The translations under genes and the position numbers were made by a program. Positions 1 through 10,300 of a stretch of 64,000 bases of DNA are shown piece by piece. The DNA is from Pomphorhynchus laevis (Eukaryota; Acanthocephala; Palaeacanthocephala; Echinorhynchida; Pomphorhynchidae). Each line of letters opens with the position of its first letter. Position 1 is the stretch's first letter. The notes beneath the pieces were generated by a model that worked only from the letters and a program-made list of their open reading frames with translations, ran no database searches and was not told the origin of the DNA. The stretch is taken from contig WNNJ02003214.1 in the NCBI GenBank assembly GCA_012934845.2, positions 248,001 through 312,000 on the forward strand. The letters run 5' to 3'.

Positions 1-436
1 TGTCATTATTTAACTAATAATGGCTGATGATTTAAACCAATAATGACAAATTATGATAATTGAAACGTAAGTAACTCAGTTGTGGAACCGTGTCGATATT
101 CCTTTATTTCATAACAATTATTTCGTATTTATTTAATGTATACAAATGACACATTTTTTGCGTCATATTTTGATTGTGTGGTTACTACAATTATAATTTA
201 AGTTATGGGATGGAAATTTCCACGATCTTACGGTACTCATAAGTTACACAACTATTACAATTGTACTGGATTGTAATGTACAAAATTGGATAACTATACC
301 AATTGGAGACATAACTAATCAAATTAAACCATTAATAGTCTGTATATTGGGGATGGCAAACAAAAAGGGCTACTACGGTAGGCCACTGGTATGGAATTTT
401 GCATTTTTTACTTGAGGTAACAAAGTTAACTTCTAG
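1..436. other. AT-rich sequence, no gene seen
   Basis: No open frame with coding character, splice-bounded homology or recognisable repeat was found on either strand. It may be an upstream intron of the collagen gene, because that gene's 5' end is not in view. Confidence 0.5.
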
Positions 437-529
437 ATAGAGATAAATGAATTTAATTTGTACTGTTCTTCAATGTGTGCGCTCAATAAATGCAATCGAA
501 ACACATTAGCGTCAAATCAAAATATAAAA
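437..529 (+). CDS. Candidate 5' exon of the collagen gene
   Basis: An open 93-nt stretch lies between a good acceptor (aacttctag) and a consensus donor (gtaagtatc). It starts and ends in phase 0, which fits the next recognised collagen exon at 2865. It would add 31 residues, three of them cysteine, ending in NQNIK. Cysteines ahead of a collagen domain are usual in membrane-anchored collagens, but no transmembrane segment is visible. It is called from splice signals and phase only, with no protein homology. Confidence 0.3.
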
Positions 530-880
530 GTAAGTATCGAATTTTATAAATTGAATGAGAAATTTTGAATCTTGCTGTTTATTAAATAATAAATGAATTT
601 AGTAAAAATTATGTGATTTAATTTTGTGATAATTAATAATTTTAAATAATCTCGTTGTTCTTACAAGTATGAACAATCTGGACCAGTCGCTTCGTGAGAT
701 TAACAAACATAATTAGATAATAAACAGATCTACAAAACGGCGTAGGTGTTACGGTTTATCTTTTAAATTTCGCTAAAAAGTTCGCTTAGTAACGGCAAAT
801 GAAAAAAATGGATATATTCGGTTATTAAGAAGATACTTGCTTACAAGGTAACATTAAAAAGTAACTGTTATGTAAGTGTT

Positions 881-1058
881 ACATAACACTTACATGGACT
901 TATGTTAAGACTGACTAGATATAGGTTCCAACTGGGTAAGGATAGAGCAAGAACATAACACTTACATGGAATAACACTTACAATAGAACATAACACTTAC
1001 ATGGACTTATGTTAAGACTGACTAGATATAGGTTCCAACTGGGTAAGGATAGAGCAAG
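881..1058 (+). repeat. 71-bp direct duplication at the 5' edge of a LINE fragment
   Basis: A 71-bp unit at 881-951 is repeated at 988-1058, with an extra partial copy of its beginning (acataacacttacatgga) around 953-970. The last part of the unit is LINE sequence (compare 24779-24810) and the first part is flank, so the duplication spans the truncation point of the LINE fragment that follows. Confidence 0.8.
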
Positions 1059-2566
1059 CATTGCTTCCCTTAATCCAGCCGAGTCTTCCTTCTAGAAGAT
1101 ATTCACGAAGGAGAAGTTTGTCTGTTGGAAGTATAGAGCATTGGGTTGGATTGGAAAAATAGGTATTGATAAAGTGTTGGAGGAGTCACTATCCCTACAT
1201 AATTATGGAGCAACTCAATCATCTCAACCAATCCCGCCTTGGGGAGACTTTAGGAGTAGAGATATATCCCTAAGATAAATCCGGTATCTTGTCCCTAAGA
1301 AAAATCCGGTCTCTTGTCCGGATTTTTCTTAGGTCTCCTTATCCCTAAGAAAAATCCGGTCTCGTGTCCTAAATACCTGCGGCCTATTTTGATTCAAAAT
1401 TCCCTCGTGTCGATTTATGAAAAAGCGCTTGCGCGTAAAATCCGCGATTATCTAAATAGGCGAAATTTAATCCCACCAGGTTTACATGGGTTCGTCAAAG
1501 GTCGCTCGGTCCATTCAGCTGTAGGTGAAGTGCATTAGTTTTGTCAGGAGAATAGTCATCAACTTGCTGTGGCTATTCTCCTTCATCTTTCTGCTGCATT
1601 TGACCGCATCTTCATTTCCTTTGTTATCTCTTCTCTCAGATCCCTTGGGTTGCCTGCAGGAATTGTCAACAGGGTAAAGATACTACTGTAAACCAAGCGA
1701 TTCTATTATGAAGACGACCCTGATGCGCGTCAGTTCTGCCCTATTACGGGTGTGCCTCAAGGTTCCCCTCTTTTTCCAATCTTATTTCTTGCTGCATCCA
1801 TTGAACTTTTCAAATTATTTAAACGTGAACAGCGTCTAGTGATATACGCTGATGATACCACAACCCTGTTCTCTGGACGTAGGTGCAAAGACGTAGTCTC
1901 GGACATCAGCCGATTCTTTTTATGATTAAAAGACCAGTAAACCCGGTCCAATCTTAGTTTAAACTGTGATAAATCGCAGGTGGTGGTCTTCAATAGCACC
2001 CCTGCAACAAAGCAAAAACTTAAGAGATCAGCACTCACTACCCTCTCCTCCATTTTGACTAATCAACCACTCCCTGTCTTTACAAGTCGAATAAAATACC
2101 TAGGGTTTACCGTAACGGTGTACTGGTCGGCGAAAGCTGACCTGGATAGATTTAAACGTATTCTGAAGAGAGCTAGGTGGGTCCTGAAACCGGCCCAGCA
2201 TCTATCATTAAAAGGGAAAACCCGAGTTCGCCTCTGGGGCACTTGGGGTATCTCGGGATTAGTCTTCTTTTCTAGAGGACGTCCCCCAGAGCAAAGGCTA
2301 AGATTTCTTAAGCTTCTCGTCTCTCATTTACCCAGCATAGTCCGCATCGATTGGACTCTTGGGTGGGGTGAAATACCCTGGGTTGTTTTGTCGAAGGGCG
2401 GCGTGTGTGATTGGCTGGAGGGCTCAGATCCCACTAGACCTGAGGCCATGAAGACGAAGACTACAATAGATTAATTAGAAGAAAATTTTTGACGTTGTTT
2501 TCTTCTTTTTTAATTGACTGACATTTATTACCTTGTCTCTATTTATAAAGAAAATCTTTATTATTA
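1020..2566 (+). mobile_element. 5'-truncated non-LTR retrotransposon (same family as 22.6-26.4 kb)
   Basis: Nucleotide and protein similarity to the longer copy at 24779-26420 runs from the segment before the reverse transcriptase to the 3' end. Visible pieces include [20 protein letters not shown] and [17 protein letters not shown] (1380-1538), the QGSPL and YADDT-type motif region (1750-1880) and the C-terminal [14 protein letters not shown] segment near 2275. The frame is broken by several stops and shifts. About 115 bp present in the longer copy (around 25065-25180) is replaced here by a small rearrangement near 1260-1370. The 3' ends of both copies finish in similar aaatctttattatta-type sequence without a long poly(A). 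It lies upstream of, or in a 5' intron of, the collagen gene. Confidence 0.88.
1294..1333. repeat. Perfect 16-bp inverted repeat inside the LINE fragment
   Basis: cctaagaaaaatccgg (1294-1309) is followed by an 8-nt spacer and its exact reverse complement (1318-1333). A further direct copy starts at 1344 and a diverged one near 1268. The longer LINE copy has only one such segment (around 25195), so the inverted and direct copies arose here. Confidence 0.85.
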
Positions 2567-2864
2567 TGATTATATTGATCAGTAAGATTATTATGTTATT
2601 TTGATAGAATCGTGTTGTGTGATTTGGCCTTAAATGTAAACATTATACTTCCTGTGTTGATTGCATAAAGTATATAGACGTGAAATGGCCATAAGAGTCT
2701 TGACCTTATGGTCAAGGATCTTATGGTTAAATTATTGTAGTAAGTTTTTAAATCCGCAATTATAGATGATTTCCCAAATAGTATAGCGTATAGGAAGTAA
2801 ATTTTCATTGATTAGTCATTGATTAGTCATTAGTAAATTCCTTTTGAAAGGTTTCTTATTCTAG

Positions 2865-5800
2865 ACACCTCAAAAATTACAGGACAAATGTGAATGCACA
2901 AAGGGTGAAAAGGGAATGACAGTATGTAATCTTTTTATCAAATGAGGTTTCTTCATAATGCTATATTTATTTTAAAAAAGGGCGAGCCAGGACCTCAAGG
3001 CCTTCCAGGTATACCATCGTATCGCGCGATGGAATTGAATTATGACGATCTAATCGAGAAGGTAAACAATTATAATTGAAAATATTGACCTTTAGTTTAC
3101 TAGATACATAGTTTAGGCAGTTAAAGGCGCAACTGGAATGAAGGGACACAGTGGTGTAAAAGGACAGAAGGTAATAGAATCTTTAAAAATTTGTATTAAA
3201 AAATAAAATTGATAGGGAGATAGAGGAACTCCTGGACCTATTGGATACTCTGGTTTGCAAGGAGAGCGAGGACCCCCAGTAAGTTTAACGCTTTTATAGT
3301 TCATATTGCTTTATTGTTATTACACCACAGGGAATACCTGGACCTGAGGGTACACGTGGGTCAATGGGTCCAGTAGGATTGCCAGGGGTTCCGGTATGTA
3401 CCAAATTATAAGGTTAATTGTAGATGCATTAACATAAGTTTTTTTTAAAATTGAATCAACTTTTGTACAAATAAAATATTCCATTTTTAGAATTTAGATA
3501 ATTTGTATGACCGAATATTGTCGGTATATCGAATTGAGTTCGTTCTATATTCATGATAAGTAATAAAATGAAACTAATTTAATTAATTAAATAATTAATT
3601 ATTATTTAATTAATAATGAAATAATTAAATTAATAAATTTTAATAAGTTATTGAAATAAAAAAGTATCGATAAAATTTGAAACAGTTATAAACCCTTAGT
3701 GGATCTTATATTTGCGTTGGATGTTTCGTTATAAAATAATAATTTATTAATAATATTAACAAAATAATATTTTATCATCATTGCAATATATCTTGTTTGT
3801 TTTGTGAAATCATTTGATTTATTCAAAATCATTTGCTGCAATTGATAATAAAAAGATTAAAATATGCTTGAACTGATAATAGCAATATTATCTTTTAATT
3901 AATAATAAAAATATTAAAATATTTTTAAACTGATTATAAAAATATATTTTTTAATTGTCAATAAAAAGATTAAAATATGCTTGAACTGATAATAGCAATA
4001 TCATCTTTTAATTGATAATAAAAATATTAAAATATTTTTGAACTGATTGTCAAAATGATTTTTTTAATTGATAATAAAAAGATTAAAATATGCTTGAACT
4101 GATAATAGCAATATTATCTTTTGATTGATAATAAAAAGATTAAAATATTTTTGAACTGATTATAAAATATATTTTTTAATTGATAATAAAAAGATTAAAA
4201 TATGCTTGAACTGATAATAGCAATATTATCTTTTGATTGATAATAAAAATATTAAAATATTTTAGAACTGATTATAAAAATGATTCTTTTAATTGATAAT
4301 AAAAAGATTAAAATATGCTTGAACTGTTAATAGCAATAAATTATCATTTATTTAATTATAATCTGGGAGTATTTATTATGCCCATTATAGCCTTTCGGCA
4401 TGGGGCAAATAACAAAAATGTATATATGTACAAATAATAAATTTTTATTAATTAATATATTGTATATTAAAATAATATAATATATTAAAATAAATAATAT
4501 ATTAAAATATATAATATTTATATATGATATAATATATTAATATTTTATATTTTATATTATCATATAACATATTATATTATAAATTAATAAATTATTATAA
4601 TTTATTAATAAATAACCTTTTTATATAGCTTAGTAAAAGTATAAAATAACATTTTTAATAAAAATGCACATATTTAATTGTAAATACAGCAAAGTAGAAA
4701 AAGACAAAGACCAAAGGTTTATTTTTCAAGATATTAGTCCTAGTTCGAAGGTGCTAAAATGCAAAATTTCCGACACAGTTCTGCAGATAGGTTTAGTTTC
4801 TGTTAAAATTGCATTTATACTATTCAAATTTTTGGATATTATTGGATTAATGAATGATATTATAAAAGTATTAAGTATCAAGTCTGTTTGCATTCCTGTT
4901 GTATAACAGGAATGCAAACAGACAAATAACTGTTTGATATATCGTATATCACTTCACCTTATGTTTGGAAAGTTAACGATTTTCAGAATAATTTAGCAGT
5001 TATTTGCTGAATTACATTTTATGAATATCATTATCACGCTAATGTGATCATAAGATTAAAATAAAAGATAAAAATACACTGAGAAAAAAATAGTAATCAA
5101 AGGAATAAAAAATTAAGGGATAATGTTATAAAAAATGTCATGTAAAATTAAAACGTAATCAAATTATATTAAGATATATAACAAAATGAATTAAACAAGA
5201 ATCAACAAAATATATGAATTTATACTTTTTGCTGAATAGTCATTTTTAAAATAAGTAATAATTACCTTTTACAACCTTCAAGTAGAAAAACATATATCAT
5301 TCTCAGTGGCCACTGCTGACATTTTCAAGAATAAAAATAATTAACACTAAATTTCCTCACTTCGAATTTAGGTATACAAAGATAGGATCAAGAGAAACAT
5401 TACAAATTAATTACATATTTGATTTATCTAATAAATAAAATAAATAAAATAAGACAAATAAAATAAAATTAATAAAATTAATAAAATAAATAAAATCAAC
5501 GTATATGTTTATTATTTTGTTGAAATATAATTAAGCTTTTGTAAATATTTCGACTGATTCTTTGATCTCCATCGATAGAAATTATTGTTAATTGAAATTT
5601 ACAATCAAATAATTTTGAAAACAAAATTTATTAACATTAGAAACAATTAAATTGAAATAACATCAAAAATTATTTTAAAATTACTTCTTATTGCTAAAGA
5701 TTACTTACTTTATTACTTAGACAAATTATAACATTTTAAAACTAAATAACAATATAATAAATTTCATTAATTTTATCAGAGATTAAATTAATTTACTGAA

Positions 5801-7224
5801 TAAATAATATTTATTATTTAATAAATTTTTAATAAATATGTTAGTTTTTATTAGCTTTTATGTCAATTATAATATTACAATCGCACATCAATTTGCATAT
5901 CTTAAGTACAGTTTTATTTATAAGCAAAGCGTAGAATCAAAAATGTAATTTTATATGATTTGAAATATTTAATAGATATGTATTTAAAGGGAATTCAAGG
6001 GCCAGTTGGATCTCCGGGTGCACAAGTAAGTTATTTGTACCGATCATTTTTAAATTCAATGTTTTAGGGATCTAGTGGAAGCTGTTTCAGAATTAAAGGT
6101 GAACGCGGTATGAGAGGGCCTAAGGTAAACAAAAAATTTAGAAGTTATGTTCTTATTGTGTAACGCAGGGCGATAAAGGACCGCGAGGCCTGCCAGGCAA
6201 GGTATATAATAGATCGTAGAATTTTTATTAAAGCTATAAGGACACTTTAAGGATGGGTTAAACGGTCAGCAAGGCGAACCTGGAAGTCCTGGAACATATG
6301 GCTTACCTGGATTACCTGGTAATGATGGTCCACATGGTATAGATGGAAAACAAGGTCCTAGAGGACAACCTGGAATGCCCGGTCAACAAGGACCTCCGGT
6401 AACTTTGTTAAAAATCATGGTTATTTATATCTTTGTATGTTAAAAGGGACCAAGAATATCACAAGAAGAGTTAGAGAAAATTATTACAAATATTCTAGAA
6501 AGTATTTTCATATTTGCAAATTACATGTAATGACATTGTCTAACCGCAGCACGACTACATGAGCTATCGATTAAATTTAAAGGAGAACGAGGACAGCCTG
6601 GTGAATCAGTGCGCGGACCGATCGGGGAACCCGGATCGCAAGGCATGCCAGGTAAACAAATTTGGACAATTAATTATTATCAATTTAAAAAGTTTATTCG
6701 TTTAATTTAAAATGACTAATATTTTAATTTTTTAAATTTAAAATTTATAAATAGTATTTAGTAGGCACACTTAATTAAGAAATTAAATTGATAAATTTAA
6801 TTGATAATTTTTATTTTAAAATAATTAAAAATGATTCATTAAATAATTTAACAGTTTAATATTTTTTAAATTTTATAAACATTTAAATTTTTAAACATAT
6901 AAATTATTAATTATTTTAAATTATTAATATTTTGTAAAAATAAAGAATATAAAGAAAGTTAGCCATTTTACAGTACATTGTAAATATAAAGAAAACAACA
7001 AATAATCTTTAAAATAAATATTTTCCCAACATATTTAGGTGAACCTGGAATTTCGGGATTACAAGGCGAGATTGGATTTCCTGGATTACCAGGAATTCCA
7101 GGAATAGATGGCCTAAAAGGCCCACCAGGTAATATTTATTATTAACAATATTATAATTTGACTGTTCAGTATAGGTAACCCTGGAAGGAAAGGAGAACCA
7201 GGACTTAAAGGAAGCTGTGATTAA
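2865..7224 (+). CDS. Collagen with interrupted Gly-X-Y domains (possibly MACIT-like), 5' partial
   Basis: Thirteen exons: 2865-2921, 2981-3061, 3117-3170, 3216-3278, 3331-3393, 5990-6025, 6068-6124, 6169-6201, 6252-6398, 6447-6501, 6550-6651, 7039-7128, 7175-7224. All phases agree and give about 295 residues ending KGSCD and a stop. The first exon has a Cys-Glu-Cys just before the helix. The second starts with [12 protein letters not shown] and then leaves the triplet ([10 protein letters not shown]). Gly-X-Y runs follow; one has a cysteine ([11 protein letters not shown]). A non-collagenous stretch with [15 protein letters not shown] and [14 protein letters not shown] separates the last helices and could form a short trimerising coiled coil. 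Exons of 54 and 63 nt are typical of collagen genes. It lacks a collagen IV NC1 domain. A transmembrane collagen of the XIII/XXIII/XXV type is my best guess, but the transmembrane exon is not visible. It converges on the DDX11 gene, whose stop lies 140 bp downstream. Confidence 0.85.
3840..4337. repeat. Two-part minisatellite in the long collagen intron
   Basis: Nine units of about 56 bp alternate between type A (…gattaaaatatgcttgaactg, ending gataatagcaatattatc) and type B (…atattaaaatatttttgaactg, ending gattataaaaat), giving a higher-order unit near 112 bp. About five A and four B copies are visible, and the A copies are the better conserved. It sits in the 2.6-kb intron between collagen exons 3331-3393 and 5990-6025. 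The rest of that intron (3394-3839 and 4338-5989) is AT-rich with no gene seen. Confidence 0.85.
4882..4923. repeat. Perfect 19-bp hairpin
   Basis: The arms gtctgtttgcattcctgtt (4882-4900) and its exact reverse complement (4905-4923) are separated by 4 nt. It lies in a collagen intron. No element is recognised around it. Confidence 0.85.
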
Positions 7225-7363
7225 AAACTAACTTAATCAAAAATACATGTTATGAGGAAAATAATTTCGAAACTGTATGACATGTCGTGTTTGTTTGATG
7301 TTGCTTGCACTGTATAAAGAACTAAATTTAAACAATTAACTGTAAGCTATTATAATCAAACGA

Positions 7364-10300
7364 CTACGTTACACATACTTTTTTAAGTTTGATAATACAT
7401 TGTGTAGACGTTTCCACGACTTCAAGTTGACTGGAAATCCAATTTGCAATGTTGTTCTTCACAATATCTATTTGAGTATATCTGTTATCTAGTAGAATAA
7501 TGGCTCCGTAATCTTCTCGGTGACGAATAATTCGACCTTAAATTTGCTTAAAATCTATACAAAGTTTTTATCAATTAAAAATTCAAATCTACAAATCGAT
7601 AAAATTTGATATTATAAGCAAGTTACAACTTAAAAACAAACTGTTTTATATATTTAATGAAACAGTGTTGGACCGGTGACGAAGAAATATCAGCAGAAAC
7701 TGTGATATATAAGAATTTTGATTTTCCGTTCATTATTGTTTGGTTTCCTGGCCAGTGGCCATATTAACCCTAACAATACTGAAAAGGCCACTAAAAGATT
7801 GTTTAAGTTTTCTCAAAATAAAAACATTAAAAAATAAAAGATAATTTTTACATGCAATATTGTAGTTTACATGCTAAGAAACGCGTGAATACTAAATTAT
7901 ATAAAGTATAATTTATACTTTATGTAGAAAGTATAAAAATTATAAGAATCTGTTTAAACATCTAATTTCTAAATACGATGCATTCATAAATCGGTAAGAA
8001 GATAATTTTTATCCATAAAAATTATCTTTATCAAAACAAAAGCAATGATATCTTTATTTTTCATGTGTTTCAACCAAAATACTCAATCACAAATTGAAAT
8101 GATAATTTGATAAAATTTACAATTTTTCAAATTAAAAAATTTGACTTACAAAAATATAATTTCGCTTTTAATTTAGTAATTCCCTCAGTATTCGTATTTT
8201 GCACAAAATTTTAAAATCTAGATTTTGTAAATTTTAAATATACAAGATTTAAAATCTACTCACAAGTAAAACCTAATTTACCCGACATTTCGCCATAATA
8301 TTTGCTCTAAAAGGGGATATACCTTTAACTGTAGGATGACCAGACTACTTTATTATAACAAAACATCCTCCGTTTTAAGAAACGATCATTTCAGATTATT
8401 TCCTATCAATCATTTCTGATCGATCAGAAACATCAATCATTTCAAGAAAATGATCGATGTCGTAATAAAGTCAGATCATTTAACCGAGTCTAAGTTTTTA
8501 CAATACATAAATTTTATTATATAATATTTATCATATTTTATATGATATTGTTAGCATCGATACGCCTATACCTGCTAACCAAATAAAGCAAAGATATTAC
8601 GAACACAGTTACTTGTATACCATAATAAGCAAATGTACCCATTTCAGTAGCCAAGTCTACCCATATTCAGGTTGAAAAGTAAAATATTTGCTTTTCAACA
8701 TTCGAAATATTTTGAAATATATGAAATATATGAAATATTAAAATAAATGTGCTTTTCAATATTTTGAAAAGCACATCGATAATTCCAAATAATCGATTGT
8801 TTAAACAAGACAACAATTTACACGATAAAATTCGACTTGAGTATTATAAGTAAATTGTTGAAATTAGAAAATAAGCCGAATTGAAAAAGAAATTAATTTA
8901 GAATTTTTTGGTAAAACTATTTTTTGTATAAATCAGAACAGTTAACTAAGTCTACGTATATATTACGATATATAAATTTAAAAATGTAAATATCTTAATC
9001 TTAAGATTTCCAGTAATTTGAATATTTTATAACTTAATTAATTTAAAGTCGATATTCTTACGGATCGATTAAAATATAAATTCTAAATAAACAAAACTAA
9101 TGCTTTATTGAAAATAAAAGTTAAATTTAAAAATAAAATCTATAATTTTAATCTAGTTTTACAACTATAATTAAATTTCTCGAATAAAAATGAGATTAGA
9201 ATATCATTTCAATGGATATGAGCAAGTGTATCTGGCCAAATGTTATCAAAATAAATCATTAATATGCAATTTTATTTTGCCTTATGAAATGAATTTGTTT
9301 CTTCTGATATTAATTAAAATATCATAGAAAAACGACAGACATATGCATTTGTATAAAAATATATATAAACCTATACACTGGTTTATAGTTTTCCAGCAGG
9401 CGATTTCACAAAATCTGTTTCCCATATTTTTTTTCTAAAATATAAAGAAAATAAAATGACAATTGGATGAATTTTGCACCATTTTGTTATAGAATCGCAC
9501 TTTTTCTGTGATTTCGATAGATCTCATATTCGGATAAGGTAAGCCTACTATACATACGCATCTAGAATGGCAGAATTTAAGTATCAAGTATAAAGTCATA
9601 ATACCTGCCAAGATTATCTGCAAAGTTAATACCTTCGCTAAGTCGTCCACCAATTACGGCAAATAAAAGAGCCCCAGTACTGCTAGTCTAAATTGAAAAC
9701 AGAATTACAAAGAAATTAATATGAAAATTCGATTACCTCAATTTCTGCAGCGTAATTAGCCAAAACTATATCAACATTTTGTTTCGATTCAACAAATATC
9801 TAGTAAACATAAACGTAAAGGTTTACTAATTCAGAAAGTTGTATACCAAAACAAATTATTTACTGAGTTTTATTAAGCCCATGCTCTTATTGGCTTAGAG
9901 AAAACATAAGATTGCGTAAAAATAAAAAAATATGCATGCCAAAAAAAACAATTCTTGAAAGGCAGCCGAATGTCGTACTCTATTGAAGAAACTTTAATGG
10001 GGGAAGTATCGGATTCGTCTTTAAAACATGTATATTTTAGCGAATCCTGGCAATTTCACATAACGGTATCTTTGAGAGATGAGCAAACGAAAAAAAGCAT
10101 TATGACGAAAGCAAAGACGCAAAAAAAAACTTGTAAAACCTGACGGTCATGGCAGTAGCAATCGAAATATTGTGATTCTGGAAAATAAACTTGCTTCTTG
10201 GTTTCTTTAAAATTATTAACTGCCTAGCAATAAACTTTAATGAAGTGTACGATACAAATCAACGTTTATAATTGAATTATGTAAATTAACGACACTATGA

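Larger units (their letters stand above)
7537..9370. other. Last long intron of DDX11, AT-rich
   Basis: No gene seen on either strand. It contains small palindromes (separate entries) and, near 8480 and 8945, taaccgagtcta- and taactaagtctacgta-like words that recur beside Penelope-like pieces elsewhere in the window. Confidence 0.5.

Noticed and set aside
660-705. Possible collagen exon with MNNLDQSLRE and a gtgag donor
   Set aside because: It ends in a phase that does not fit the next collagen exon; the 437-529 candidate fits better.
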